DNA of 64,000 nucleotides from Dicaeum eximium. Lineage: Eukaryota > Chordata > Aves > Passeriformes > Dicaeidae. The DNA lies in assembly GCA_013396995.1 (NCBI GenBank), contig VWZP01005847.1:142141-206140 (forward strand). The letters are read 5' to 3'. Below are positions 35,801 to 49,839 of the stretch, in pieces (position 1 is the first letter of the stretch; each line of letters opens with the position of its first letter). A program made the translations under genes and the position numbers. Under the pieces are notes generated by a model. It saw only the letters and a list, made by a program, of their open reading frames with translations, made no database searches and had not been told where the DNA came from.

Positions 35801-38579
35801 CTTAGGGCTCAGCTCTCTAACCTTGTCACTTCTGAACCCATACCCTCAGCAGTGCGTGGAGTTTTACAGAGGCTGTGTGTTTAAATGTATGTGTTCATCA
35901 GGAGTTATGGGGCACCTGTTGTTTGCACTGAGGTACATCACAGGTTGCACCTTGGAGTGCATGGAGAACACCTACCTTTTTCTTTCCTCTTCTCTTATCC
36001 TGCCAACCCTCTCGTTCTACCCCTGGGAAGCCAGCTGTGCCAAGGAGAGGTGGGCATGTGAGGAGCACTGGGTTTTTTCTGAGCCAGCACTGCAGCTTTG
36101 GAGAATCTTAATGTTTGCATGGCTGCCAGCGATGGAAACACAGCCTGAAAAGTAAGAGCTGCTGCTTTGCTGCAAAGTCACAGAGAGGAAATACTGTTAT
36201 TAAGTAGGACTGTTTGCAGCCTAAACTAGATATTTTGCATATTGTAGTCAGTTCCTCTCAATCTGTGTAAAGTCTCACTAAAGTATGTAAGACTTGAAGT
36301 CCTGAATTCAGCTCTGCTTTTACTATTCCCAATTCTTGTAATTTTGCTAAAAGTACTCATCTTCATCCATGTAGAGCAGGCAATCCTTGCACTTACAGTG
36401 ATTTTTCAAGGATGTAGAGAAAAGCATCCAACAAATTCCTGTTTGTCCTGGTAGTTGCCACTTTTATTTAAGTTGAAATAAGGAAGAGTACATTTATGAA
36501 GACTTATGAGAGATCTTTGTCTAATCTGTAATTTCAGGATGCTAGAGACACTTATCATTGTCAGTTTCAAACCACCTTACATTTGCAAAAAGTGCTTAAT
36601 AAAAATTGCTTGAAATGGTGATTTGCCCCAAATAAGAGATGCAGAAACCAGAAAAATCATTAAATTATCCAGGCATTTTGAGCCACATTTGTTCAGTGTG
36701 GGAGAAATGGCTTGTCCTAAGTCTAAACTTAAGTATCACGTATAAAGTAATTGATATTCAACAGTGGTTACATGAAAAGAGTACAGTTACATAAATCATA
36801 ATAGTTTGACCACCTTGGATTAACAAATTACTGCCTGACAACTAAGCAGCACTAATATGCCATGTAAAAGTCACGAAGATGATTTTTTTTACTGTTAGTG
36901 TAATTTTATTATAATTATTCTTGGAAAATGCAATAAAAAAGCTACATTAATATTCAACTTCTGTTGACATTACATCTGCTTGAACTCTTAAGACATCATA
37001 AACTCCCTCTATGTAAATCCATAATACCTATCTGTCCTTTTTCTTTAAATAAATTCTTGTTGTATGTGACAGTTCAAATGGCAAAATCTGCTGTTTTCAT
37101 TATTGCAAAATGGGTTTTCTACCTTTTGACTGTGGCATTTGTAAAATTCTAAGAATGATAAGAACAAAAAAAATTCATTTCCATGCTTGGAAGCAGTTTT
37201 CAGGAGACAGGGATGTGCTCTAACTCTACCACTAGTGTGCATTTTTTGTTTGTTCAATATTGGAAAGGGATATAAATACCAGTATTTCTGAAAATTATAT
37301 ACTTACACTGCTGTAATTGACTTTGCTGTGGATGCTTGCAGTGGAAATAGTGGATATTCCTGCTTTTCAGGTTTTTTACATGCGTTTGAAACACTCAAGC
37401 TAGTATGGAAAAACCTTAGTTCAAAGTCAAGAATTCAATACATATCTGAACCAACAGAACAGCTGGTGAAATCTTGCACTACAGGAATCAATTATAAAAT
37501 TTCTATTAATTCAGTGGACCTCAGACTTTACCTCTAACTTGAACTTCAGAAACGACATACAGAGGATAGGTGTAACTTCTACTTTACTAACTATATTCCA
37601 AATTATCTACTTCACTGGCGGGTCATTTATATAACTGCTAGTTTATTAATCAGTAAGTGATAATAAACTGCCTCTCACTTTAGAGTGTGGTGTGACACAC
37701 ATATCATATCTTTGCCAGAAATGCAGGTTTTTGGACTGTTGAAATATGCTTCTGGCACTGATGGCTGCAGAAGATGTTCAGATACTGCTTGCTTTGAACC
37801 ATTTTTCTTTTTGAAATGGGCTTGCTCTGGTTTAAGTGACACGCCATAAAGGTCTAAGGATGTTAGCTGCAGAGTCTGTCCACACCCATCCAGTTTTATG
37901 ATGTCTGCCCCTTTTTTGTTCATAGTTCATTATAAAGTCCCTCTTTTCAAGAACAAGATGTGGAGATGAAGGCAGATGGTGAAATGTGATGTTCAATACA
38001 GCTTGAGTCACAGTGCAGTGGTGTCTCCTTGTACTTTTGTCTGCTCAGATTTCAATAATTGGAAACTGAACTTTTTAATTCCAAAATGTGGTGAACCTTC
38101 TTCCCGAAAATCCACTGACACATCATGAAAAGGTCTTCCTGGCCTTTGTGATGGGTAGTAGTGGGAGCTTCAGACATAGTTAGAGAAGCCCTGTTGTTGA
38201 ACCATGAGGTGCAGAAAGGAGCCATCTGTGTTTTTACTCCTTCTGAGAGAGGAGCCTGGGTCCAATCAGCCTCAGACTGTCAATGGTTAAGGGAACCTTG
38301 TCCTGTAGGGTTAAAGATCAGATATATTTATATGAAATAAATTATTTATTACAACAAATGATTAGACAAAAAAATCTCAATCAGAATTATTTACCTCAGT
38401 ATAAAAGCTGAAAGTAGGTGTAGTGTATAGCATATTGTAGAATAGGGCACTATATCAAAGCAATTTTATCAAAGAAATTATACTAAACTATATTAAGTAG
38501 AGATTGATGTAACTCACCCAGTCAGGTAAAGTTTAAGATGACTGGAAAAAGTGAAAATTTATACTTATTTTCTAAAAGA
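35801..38579. other. Unique non-coding sequence
   Basis: A 110-codon frame at 35823-36155 (+) is the only longer one. It has no recognised domain and no clear splice sites, so I do not call a gene. The rest is AT-rich with nothing recognisable. Confidence 0.5.
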
Positions 38580-39288
38580 GCAGAAAGAAGGACCCAGGGA
38601 ACATCAGCCTCAACCTCTGTGTCTGGAAAGATCATGGGACAGATCCCTCTTAGAAGCTCTTCTAAGGCACATGGAGGACAGGGAGATGATTTGAGACAGC
38701 CAGTACAGCTTCACAGGGGCAAGTCCTGCCTGACCAACCCAGTGACCTTCTATGATGGAGTGACCACATCAGTGGACAAGGGAAAAGCAACAGATGTCAT
38801 TTATCTGAACTTCTGTCCTCCACAACCTCCTTCTCTAAATTGGAGAGAGATGGATTTGATGGGTGGACTGTTGGGTGGACAAGGAATTGGTTGGACAGCT
38901 GTATCCAGAGGGCAGTGGTCTATGGCTCAGAGTCCCAAAGATAGTCAGAGTTCTGAATTGGGACCAATGTTATTTAATATCTTTATTAATGACATAGGCA
39001 AAAGGATTGAGCGCACCCTCAGCAAATTTGCAGATGTCACCAAGCAGAGTGGTGCTGTTGTCACACCTCAAGGACAGAATGTTGTCCAGAGGGACATGGA
39101 CAAGCTCAAGAAACAGGCCCATGGGAATCTCCTGAGGTTTGACAAGACCAAGTGGTGCTTCACCTGGGTTGGATGAGTCTTTGAGCAATCTGGTCTAATG
39201 AAAGGTGTCCCTGCCCATGGCAGGGGGTTTGGAAATAGGTGATCTTTAAGGCCTCTTCCAATCTAAGGCATTCTACAATTTTATGATT
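38580..39288 (+). mobile_element. CR1 LINE, internally deleted, sense
   Basis: Sense CR1 copy running from the RT fingers region through the palm, then abruptly into the 3' untranslated end at about 39170. The end block is GAGCAATCTGGTCTAATG, AGGTGTCCCTGCCCATGGCA, GTGATCTTTAAGGCCTCTTC and CAATCTAAGGCATTCTAC, with a TTTTATGATT tail. It looks younger than the 840-2123 copy because long stretches of the reading frame survive. The ORF2-to-3' UTR junction means the whole C-terminal part of ORF2 was lost by deletion. Confidence 0.93.
38590..39170 (+). pseudogene. CR1 reverse transcriptase fragment, inactivated
   Basis: Part of a 212-codon open frame (38538-39176; the first approximately 17 codons are not CR1). 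Recognisable CR1 RT blocks in order: SVSGKIMGQIPL, GKSCLTNPVTFYDGVTTSVD and KGKATDVIYLNF. There follows a stretch read in a shifted frame after a small deletion near 38818, then LGPMLFNIFINDIG, RTLSKFADVTKQSGAVVTPQ and QRDMDKLKKQAHGNLLRF. The catalytic pair, normally FADD, reads FADV (second aspartate lost). A further small deletion near 39151 shifts the frame just before the junction with the 3' UTR. The enzyme cannot be active. The openness of the frame reflects compensating indels rather than selection. Confidence 0.9.
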
Positions 39289-40930
39289 TAATGACAATGT
39301 TAGATGTAGACAGAGAAAACAGATCACCCCCTTTTGTTTGCAGCCTCCATGCCTGTAATTTTCATATTTTATGAGTTTCTTGAGAGTAAACTTGCAGAAT
39401 TTTTCTTTCTATGGGAAAGCTCATTTATCAGCACATAATTTGATAAACATATCTTTGAGCTAGGTGTTTCAAGGACAGGTGGTGTTTGGCTGCCCTGTCT
39501 CCCATATGGGGGATAGGAGCTTTCCCTCTTTCTTAGCTAATGATGTGGACAATTGTTATCATTGAATTTTAAGCATTCTGGCATTCTTGTATGGAACATG
39601 AAGAAGTAAGCATGTGAGCTCTGTACCTGAGCACCTATAGCCCAAAATCTTTCTGAAAAATGGAGTAATTTTAATAAGTTATATTAAGCCTTCTGATACT
39701 GGAGTCAAAAAGTCCTGATTCACCATTGGGCAGCAGCAATACATGCCTAAGCAGCAAAACCATTGGCTTCCATCAGTTTTTTATATCTGTTCTGGAGGAA
39801 TTTGATCCTCAGGGTCTGTTAGTTTTGTGGCTTGGAGATTGCATCCAGTACTCATTTCTAGTTTTTAAGTACATAATCTGAAGTACTACTTTGGGATTTG
39901 AGACATTAAAAAAATCCCAGCCATATCTGTGCAGCTGTAAACGCAGTGAAAGAGTAGGGCATGGGGAAGGAGATTTTACATAAGGTGGAAAAATGGCCCC
40001 ATAGTGACGTCAGTTTTATGGACAGTACATCTCAGGAGGTAGGGAAAAGAAAATAGGGCAGCTGTAATCAGTGAGAGGGAAAGTAGCTTACTATTATCAA
40101 AGCCTATAAAAGAAGGTGGAATGGTGGGTGGCCAGGTTTGTTGAAACAGATGTTAGTTACAGACCCAGAGCAGAATGGGGAACCCAGCAGTACAGTGAAA
40201 CCGAGGGGAAAAAGCATGGACAAAACTAAATAGTAATAAAAAGAAATGAGCTCTGTTTTGCTGAAGTCAAATAGTAGCAGAGGCTGATAGCAGTGAGAGT
40301 GAAATAATAGTTTCAGAAAATGGAAATGAAGCTCATCCATTTTATAGTAAAGTTACTAAATAGTCATGTTCAGAGATGGGGCGTGGGCAAAAATGGTGCG
40401 TTTCCCTAAGAACATATGGGCTCCTGATGGCCACCAACATAAGCCAAGCTTGCACGTCCACTGCTCATCTTGCCATTCAGTCAGGCTCCTGTGGGCTTGC
40501 CTGAATTCTGGTTTAAGTGAAATAGCATTTTAGATGAAGAAACTTATACTGAGGACCAGCCTTTCCTTGATAGTGGGATTTATTTTACTGATCTGAAGTT
40601 TAAGTGAGAGCACCATCTATTTTTGAAGTGTGGTGAGTCTCCTTCAGTATGTCTGGTCAAAGTAAGACAACAAATTTGCCTGGTGGTGCTGGGGGCAGGG
40701 CAGGCACTCCTGGAAGACAGTATATCCTAACTCTTCTACACCTACTTTGGAGGGGATGAACTTCCTCTGAGAGGGGTTTATTTTTTCTCTCTGGGTGTAG
40801 AAAAACCCTGAAGTGCTGACACTAATGAGGGGTGTGGTTCAGATCCAAACTGAGACATTCAAGAAGATGACAACAGGAGCAAGTGCCTGGGCACCTGTTA
40901 GAGCCAGTGGAGAATCAGTAAATATGGCCA

Positions 40931-40988
40931 GTGGAGCAGAGGCTGTGGAGCAGAGGCTGTGGAGCAGAGGCCAGTGGAGCAGAGGCCA
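40931..40988. repeat. Short minisatellite, 14-15 base unit, four copies
   Basis: Four consecutive copies of GTGGAGCAGAGGCT/CA (starts at 40931, 40945, 40959 and 40974). The first two are 14 bases and identical, the last two 15 bases and identical, so the array seems to have grown by pairwise duplication. A related GTGGAGAATCAG sits just upstream at about 40908. Confidence 0.9.
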
Positions 40989-43900
40989 GAGGATCAGGTG
41001 GCCAGAACTGATGGTTGCTCATGGTGAAATGACTCTCCTTCTTTCCCTATTGGAGACCCTGACTAGACACTGACACCGACTAGATCTTGAATGGTTACAC
41101 AGGGACTACAGGAACCCAAAGTCAGGTGTCTGAATCAAGAACTGTAATCCAGCAGAGATGCCTAACTTCTAACTTACTGAAACAAATTAAAGTGAATTTA
41201 GTCATAGAAGAACAATAAAAGCCTTTTTCCTTATTCTTAGCTCAGGATTTTTCTTCTCCAAGATCTAGGTCTTCTCATTTCCCTGCTTTTACCATAACAT
41301 TTGCCTTTAACGTTTCATTGCATTTCCATTGAATTAAAAATGTGCCTATAACTACAGAAGGAAAAGAAATAGTAACAGAACAAAGTCTGTATTTTCAGAT
41401 GTTGCGGTGAAAGTATGAATTACCTTAAAATAAGCAGACATTCTTTGCATATTCTTTTTTAAAATTTTCACAGACTTGAAACTTGTCAATTGTTACCCAG
41501 AATACATCTTCCCTTGAATGGTTTGCCTACATGCTCTGCTACTGGGGAGGGGTTTTTCCTTCTTTCCTCCTTATTGTACATTATGGTAACTGAATGAATG
41601 ATATAGGCAGTTGGCAGTCTTTTCCTCTGCTTAAATATTGACTTACTACTTGAATCTGGAGCTTGGTCTGAGAATTGGGCCCTACTCTTGCAAAAGATGT
41701 ATGTGAATTCTCTACATTTAATGGCATGAATAGTTCCACTGAGATCTGGGAATACATTGCAGCATAAAAATTAAAGAGCCACAAATCTTTGCAAGATGAG
41801 GCTGTGGCAAGAAAAAATTAACTAAATGCTTATAGTGGATCAAAAGTAGACATATGTTAGCTTGGTTATTTGTAAGATCTGTCTGATATATTGATGCTCT
41901 TACATTAAGGAATTTAATTTGTTTGAATTAATGAACCATCATGTTCTATCATTTGTCTAATATAAATAATTCGGAATTTTTTTTCTTCTTTCTTTCAAGA
42001 AATCCATTTGTCAGTAATCAAACCTTAAAGGTGAATAAAGAGTGCTAATTTTAAAAAAGTTATCATTTATTGTGCATTCAGTTACTTTGCTGAAGTTCTC
42101 ACACAGATGAAATGCATTTGTGTGTGTACAAAATAATTTTTTAAAAAGTTTGAGAACCATCCTTGCTTGCCCATGCATCAGTGCTTCTACTCCCAATATG
42201 GTTTTTTTCTGTTTGGGTCTTGGTAGGAAATTCTGAAATTACCAACCTTTCTACAAGATTGCTGTCAGGTTAAATTTACATTTGAAAAGTTGCTGGGATC
42301 TTCTTGACTTTTTAAAAATTATTTTTATTCTTGTTAGAAGTACTAGCTCTTCTGGTTGTCAAAAAACATTATTTGTAAAAGTTGTTAAAATGCCCAACCA
42401 TGTGCAATACCTGAAGTGACTTGTGTGTCCCACAGTTTCATTTGTGATAATGTATTATAACACAAACTGAAGAGCTAAATTTTTCATGGTGTATACAACC
42501 TTTGGAGCTTTTCTTCAGTCTGTCTAGACTTAATTACAAGATTCCCCTGCCACCCCTGTAAACATTCATGGACAGGTAACAACCAAGAAAGAGACTCTGT
42601 AGCCTTGATATGCTTTGTGTACACATATCTGTTAACATTTTGTGCCAGCCAGAGAGCTGATAGATGCAAGAAACAGAAGGGAGAATCTATTCCATAGAAA
42701 ATAATCTGAAAGAGCTTTACCCCCTGTGTGCTCCTGTCAGGGGATGCTCCTGCAGGAATAGTTGGTGGCTGCTTTTGCAGGCGCTGCTGTTCCTGTCAGC
42801 TCTTGGTACAGGCATTTATCATCCTTCTGCCTTGTCTCTAAGCAAGCAGCATGCATTCTGGCTTCATTGTATGGTTAAACATATGATGTTTATAGCATCA
42901 CTTTGCTAGCAAATTTTTTGGCCTTCATCTTTTATTTTCTTTGACTTGGTTTACAATGGGCTTATATTTTCTTGAGCTGATACGGTGAAAAAAATCAAAT
43001 TTCAAGCTCTTCAGGGGAAGGACACTTGCAGAGACCGGCTTCTTCTGTTGAATTGTTATCACTAATACACAAAAAAATATGGTTGTTTGTTGAATTTTTA
43101 TCATAAAGATTTCTTTTTCCTTGGAAATTCTTCTCAGCAGAAATCAGATGAGAAATAAGAACTTGCACTAGCAGTATAATGTCCCTTTTTAAAATTTGTA
43201 TCCTTGGTTTAATGCTGTGCTATTATATAAAGTTTAATAGGAGGTGCATACCTTAAGCTGTAAGGAAACATATACAAGTGTCTCATATAATTGAAAGTTC
43301 ATCTGTTCATCCTAACACACAAAGGTAAATTAAATACATACCAAAGACTGCATTTATTGTAGCAAACTTTGAGGTAAGTTTTAACTTTAGTTTTAATTTA
43401 GAAAATCTGTCATTGGTCAACAAGTTGTTGCCTTAGATAAGTACAAGAACAAGCTGTGGAAGCAGCATGTGCTAAGAAGTTGTAATGATGTTTTCCTTGT
43501 GGGGATTTTAGAACTTGTTTGGTAACCTTTTACTGCAGTACATGGACTCAGAGCCTTCCCTCAGGTTCTAATGGGAAGATCCCACCAGGTCTACCTACCT
43601 CCCATTCGGCCTTCCAGCATCTCCTTTCAGCTTTTACTTCCACAATAAAGTTAGTCATCAGTCCCCTGGATAATACAATGGAATTTGAGATAAAACAGTA
43701 ATTGTCCCACAGTAGCTTTCTTCAATTTCTGTGTCTTTTTGTCATGCCTGGAGCCATGGAGGAAGATGCAAGCCCATGAGGATGGCACTCTACTGCAACT
43801 GTAATTACTGATAAGGATGCCTGTATTACCCTTTCCAATTAGTCATTCTTGGAGACATATCTTTTTTAGTAAAAAGGAGGGGATTTGCATGTAGAGGGTG

Positions 43901-45734
43901 CCTATAAATATTCTTTAATAGATGCAGTTCTGAAGAACTGGAGTTCTTCAGTAATTTGTCAAAACACACCGAATGAAGCAAGGGGTGAGTTTGGTGGGTT
44001 TTTGTTTTGTTTTTTTTTTCTGTAGCAAAAAATAATTTGCTCTGGGAATGAAGCTGGGCCACTTTAGACAAAACTGTCTCTCCCTCTCTGCTGCATTATT
44101 TGATATATGTTAAATCAAGAAGAGCTGGTTTTAAGCAGTCGTATCTTGGCTATCACAACTGTGCTAGCTGTGCTGGTGAAATACAGCTTCCATGAGCCAA
44201 TTGGTTTACCAGTACCTATAATTTAAAAGATACTTTCCTCTCCTTCCTGTTATTTGTCCTGTGTGTAATGTCTTTAGCCTTTTTTATTTCAGTGCCACTT
44301 AATACATCAGCAACTTTTAGTAAGACATGTTATCTTCTGATACTCTCTTGACCAGACTCTCAGATCTCTACCTTTTTTCCCCAGCTATGATGGGTAATAT
44401 TGAATCTCTTTATGAAAAGGAGATGCTGCACCATTAAGCACAGATGATTCTCTCTTCTCTGGTGTCCTGTGGAATAGTTAATTTCTCTCTTCAGCCAAAT
44501 CTGAGAGGGAGAAATTCTTGTTTCTTTTCCCTGTGCATACTGACTGTTTCTCAACACAATGCTCATCAAAACTCCCTTTGTCCAACCACTTTTCTAAACC
44601 CAACATCCTTTATAAAAGAATGGAGGAGGTCTCACTTCCAGTAGGTTGAGGTATATCCCCAATTCCCAGATCCAGTTGACTGAGGGATGATCTGGTATCC
44701 CAGGATTGCAGCTTTAGCTCCTTTAATGGTCTGTGCTAATACAGCATTATTGGTAAGATACTGGACAATGACCACTGTTGAAGTAGTATTTGGCTACAGG
44801 AATGCATTCCCTCAGTGATTTGTTTTTCGAAGCATAAGGCACACAGGAGCACCACTGTTCTCATGTAAAACCTAATAACTGTCATAGCACAAAATGTGTG
44901 CAGCAAACTGTGGCCTTTTTATGGTTCTTGTCCCAAACACTTGGCAAATGATTCTAAAAGAAAAAAAAAACAAAACTGTGTAAATGTAAAGCATATATTT
45001 ATAGAGTAAATTTGAGTATTTTTTGACTGTTGCACAATGAGACAGTATAAGCAGTAAGAGAAATAATATTAATATTAAATAATGGTAATGAAACTGCAGC
45101 ATTTGAAAAATACCTTTTTTTTTTTTTCCTCAGGAGAAATTTCACTAGATTTGGTACTTCATGTTTTTTTCTCTGAGGCTTTAGTATTTGAAATTGTTGA
45201 AATGGAGAAGTAAAGCAGGATTTGAGTTGAGTGGGTCTTTTGAAAGGACTTGCTGCTTTGAATTCAGTCCTTATGCAGTGTGTGGTGATTCTAGACTGTT
45301 TTTATTACCTCTATACTGCTCGAAACTCATTTTTGGAAAAAGATCATGGAAAGAACAATGTTTAGATTTGATGGCTTGTGTGGTTCCCATCCTTCCTTGA
45401 TGGTTCAGCAAGTATGTTGAATGGACATAACCCCTTCATGAAGTCGTAAAATGGATGATGTAGAATTGGTTTGGATCTCTGTTTTCATTGAATGTCTGTA
45501 CCCTGTGGAATTTTTTTTTTTTGAAAGAGACTTATGGAGTCATGTATTATTTTCTTTCTTTGTGGGAAATGAGCATATTTGTATTATTGTCACAGATAAC
45601 TCGCTATCAAAATAATCTCACACTTCTGCAGAATTGGCAGGGAGAGTTTTGGAAGAGTGAGAATTTGGAATTGAAACTGTTATTTGCTGACATGTTCAGC
45701 TTTATACCAGAATTACACTTTTCAGGGCTTTTTT

Positions 45735-45750
45735 TGTGTGTGTGTGTGTG
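45735..45750. repeat. (TG)n microsatellite
   Basis: Eight TG units, followed by CATGTGTACA. Confidence 0.8.
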
Positions 45751-48190
45751 CATGTGTACATAGTTTCAAGTAACATGACGTGTTAAATCTGTGGTGTGTG
45801 TCTCCTGTCAGGTACTGTAAAAATTTAGCCCAGAGGCACTGCCCTCATCTCAGCCAGTCTGTCAGGGGAGTTCAGCAATCTCACAGGATGAGCACTAGCA
45901 ACCTGTTTCCAGGGTGTCTTGTAATTTGTTACAGCTCAATAAATCTCTGCATGAGCATTAAAATCTGTGCTGTAAATCCATCCATGGGATCAGCTAAGCC
46001 TTGCATTTAGAGCAAAGGATAGTACTGGGCTTTGCAGTGTGTGCAGGGGTGGTTGAGCCCTCCCACTTTCTTTCTCAGTGGTTAGGTTTGGATCTCTGCC
46101 CCAAAGCCTCTTGAGTCCTGTCATTTATCTGGGTCATATATCTTAGGGAGATCACTAAGCAATAAAGAAAAGGTCCTGTAAGCAAGGGAGTTAATTAAGT
46201 TTAATATTTTTGTATATATTATTAATAAACTTGTCAAGAACTCTGCAAAAAAATGAAAATGTGTAAAAGTGAAACTCTGTTAGGTGAAGATATAAGTGAA
46301 ATTGTTATTAGTGCTTTCCACATTGATACACTATTGTCTTTAGAATTCTTTAGTCAGCTGCCTTCTGTAATGATTGGTCAAATGCTTAGATAAATACTTT
46401 AGAAAAATAACTATTGTAAAGTATAACACTTCTTGAATTCAAGTACTTACAATGAAAATATGTTCCTTCCTGTGAGATCTGTGCTAGAAGGAGCACATAC
46501 AAAAGACCGAACTCTAAGGATTAACATTGTTCATGTGACAGAATTTGTCATTTCAGTGGCAAATAATAAACATCTGAAGGTAACTTAGAAGAATTGGTAA
46601 AATTGTGTTATCTTCAGATGCAGAGAAGCCTTATGCTTACAATACCCAATGGAAATGTAATCTTCCTCTTCAGATCTCACTGTCATTGTGCCTGAAATGT
46701 TCCTTTCTGTAGAGATAGTGTTGAAGGCATAAAGCTTTCACACTGTCAGGGGAGGGTATCTCTCCCCAAAAACTGAGATTTCTGTTTCAAGGGATGCCGT
46801 TAATGTTTTGAACACCTACACTTGCATCTCCTGTGAAAATGGATTTAAAAGACAATGAGAGCCTACTCGAGGATTAGAGAAGGCATTTTGCTTTTTCTTG
46901 CTCTGTTGGACCCAGGAGTATAAGAAATTAGTTAGCTCCCAGGTAGAGCGAAAAGCAAGTGAAGCTAATGGTTTGAAACAAATTTATGTTTTAGAAATCA
47001 GCTTTCCTCAGGAAAGGAGAGGAAAATCAGTAAGGAACTAAAGAAAATAAGCAATATCAGAGTATATTTAATGAAAGGTAAAATGATAAGTTCTAAGATC
47101 AAGATTGTGCCCTCTATTTTTTTTTTTAATCTAGGAGAGAGGAATGAATCAATTTGTGCCCACACTAACAAGACCGGATTACAGACTCATTTCCAAATTA
47201 CCCTGACAAAACTGAAATTCTTCTGAGTCCCATGTAAAGGAAATTGAGGCCTGTAATCTCCAACAGCATGATGTTCTTGGGAATGCAGACATGTATTTGT
47301 AGTTAGCATGAAGGATCTTCAGGGAAATTAGAGAAGAGCCATATTTAAATGCAAGGTGGAAACCCAACAGAGTGCCACAGTATGTATTTTTTGCACTGCC
47401 AGTTTGAAATTTAAATAAGTAACAGTTTCACACGTGTAAGTTTATAGACAGAGCCTTTTTTCAGAAGACTGTTGCAATGCAAACAGCATATGGCTTGTGC
47501 CCTTTGTCACCCTTGTTCTGGAAGTGGCTGCTTGACACTGACAGTTACAGGGACTGGGGACATGAGATCTCTTGAAGTCTGTCACCCTGTGCTAAACTGA
47601 GGTTCCAGTGACTCTGTGGGGCTCTGTAAACTCTCTTATTTGGGCAAGTGTAAGTGAAAATAAGCTTTATTTTGAATCAGCATTTCTGGAGTCTTTAGTT
47701 CTTGGAGGCAATAATTAAGTGATGGTTGTAGGAAGAAATTTCTGTGTTGGCATTATTTACTGAGGCAGAAGGCATTCAAGCATTTTTTTCTAGGTTCATT
47801 CTTGTAGCACACGGGGCTGGTGCATAATCTGAGTGAAGTTTCAGATTGCACAGGATTTTATCTATTTTTTGTCTTCAAGGAATGTCAGATGAATTCATGT
47901 GAATTTTACCTTTGATAGAGTTTAGAGCCAAAAGTCCTCCTCAGTTACTTATTGTATTCTAATTCTAATTGTGTGTATCAAAATCAAAACAATATCATAC
48001 TCTTGAACTGGGTGGGGGTTTGGTGAAAGTTGAGTTTTAAGTAAATGGGAGCTTTAAATTTTTTTATGTTTATTATTTTATGCTTTCTGAAGTACTTCAA
48101 AGGGGCTATTTCAACCTAGTCAATCTAAATTCAAACTAGTGGTTTTGTAGTGAGACACAACACATGAAAATAGAACAGTTTGTTTAACAA

Positions 48191-48284
48191 TTTGTTTTGT
48201 TTTGTTTTGTTTTTTTTTCTTTTTTTTTTCCTTTCTTTTAGCGGTACACAAGTTCTTTTTTTGTTTTTGTTTTTGTTTTTTTTT
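48191..48284. repeat. T/G-rich low-complexity block
   Basis: TTTTG and T runs on the plus strand, broken by a short unique insert at about 48239-48254. It is the reverse-complement equivalent of the A/C-rich blocks at 23967 and 34147. The three overlapping frames here are artefacts of composition. Confidence 0.8.
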
Positions 48285-49839
48285 CCTCTGCCCCTCAGAT
48301 GTTCATGTTTTTTATTTGCTTGGTTCTTCTTTACTGAAGAAGGAAAAGGAGAAAAACCTGCTGAGCATATGTTGTAAAACCTCTGCAAGATGCATGAAAT
48401 AGTCAAGAGTAAAATAGGGTAAAAGAAAAATCCTTTTAACTGTTGAAACTGCTAAATCTATCCTTAAAGAGACTTCTCACAGTGTGGCTACAGGCTTTTG
48501 CTTGAGCACCTTAACCCCAAGGCTGTCCTTGCTGTAAATCAGCTTGGAAGGGCATTAGGAAAGGTAGACAAGTTTTGCACTTGTTTTATGGTCTGAAACA
48601 TGTGTTGAGCTTGATGATATGACAACACCCACTCTCTAGGTTTTGATTTTCAGTTTCCTAAATATTTTTCTTGCAATTGCCCTTGATTATTTTATACTTG
48701 CAACGCTACTGTCGGCACTGATAAAAGATAAAATTTGCCCATTTTATATGACAACTATTTCCTGCAGGGAACAGGAGCTAAAAGTCAGCCCTTGGGATAT
48801 GGCCAGCTGTTGTGCAGCTGCATCAGTGTCTCCTCTGGCAGTGCTGCATGCAGGGCTTCAGGGGAGACAGGCTGCAAGGTGCAGCCCATTCCCAGCTGTG
48901 ACTCTGCTCCTTGGTCCATAGAGTGCATTGAGGCCAACACCAGCCCTGAAGGGAAAATACCCGAAATCTGGACTTCAAGGAAACAATATTCCCTTCCCTG
49001 CCTCTTCTTCCTTGGAAAGATGAGTTGTGGGCACTGCTTGGCGTACTGAAATTGGGACTGCAGGTTCCAATATGAGCTCATGTCTCTTGTTAATGGTATT
49101 TCCCACTGCTTAGTTTTTGATGACTTGCACTTGGAGCATGAATCTCTTGCTTTATGTCTAATTCTCCCTGAGCATTTTATGCTTGCTCTCAGTGTAGCTC
49201 TGAATTTTCTATTCTGCTTTTTGAACAAGATTTTAGAAATTACACATTATTTAGACATTGCCATTTAGATATGCCTAATTTAAGACAGGTGTTTACTTCA
49301 GTGGATTATTTTTTAAGTTCTTTTATGGATTCAGGCCCAGACATTTTAAAATTTTGGTCTTCTGATGTCTGGTGTTAGAATATTCTCAGCCACTCTGTAG
49401 ATTTAGTAGCAATAAATTATCTTGAGAGGTTTATGGGAGAGCAAAAAATTGAGTCTGCATCCAAGGCCAGGGCTTTAATCACAGACTCTTTCTTGTGGCA
49501 TATGGTTTTCTGTGTTGCTCTGCTTGTTCAACTGATGAGTGTCAGTGCACTACTTTGCAATAAAGCAGGGTTCTTAATTTTGTGGTTCTGAAACTAGGAT
49601 TGGATATCTATTTAGCCAAGCTGGTTGTGTCAGTAGTCTGACTATTAGGATAAACTAAAAATCAATAGTTACATGGCAGTATTTATGTACAAGATCACCC
49701 AAATTATTTTTATTGTTTTAATGACCAACCTGTGCCATGCCAAAGTTGTTTTCAGCTTTTTGGGGGTGCAGTTTCTTTTTACAGCTGATCAAAACTAACT
49801 GTGGGCCTAACCTGGACCCTCAGGGACTTGCAGCTTCAG
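48285..49839. other. Unique non-coding sequence
   Basis: No recognised gene. The 147-codon minus-strand frame at 48785-49228 overlaps plus-strand frames of 104 and 92 codons. None shows a domain. Confidence 0.45.

Larger units (their letters stand above)
39289..48190. other. Unique non-coding sequence
   Basis: Nearly 9 kb with no recognised exon, RNA gene or transposon. It contains a 14/15-base minisatellite at 40931-40988 and a TG run at 45735-45750, listed separately. Open frames are of chance length. Confidence 0.5.

Noticed and set aside
35823..36155. 110-codon plus-strand frame with Cys and Trp residues
   Set aside because: No recognisable domain, no convincing splice acceptor, and the possible donor GTAAGAG at its end lacks the preceding G; chance frame preferred.
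48180..48406. Overlapping Phe-rich and Lys-rich frames on both strands
   Set aside because: Low-complexity T/G sequence; no gene.
48785..49228. 147-codon minus-strand frame
   Set aside because: Overlaps two plus-strand frames, no domain, no start or splice context; likely chance.
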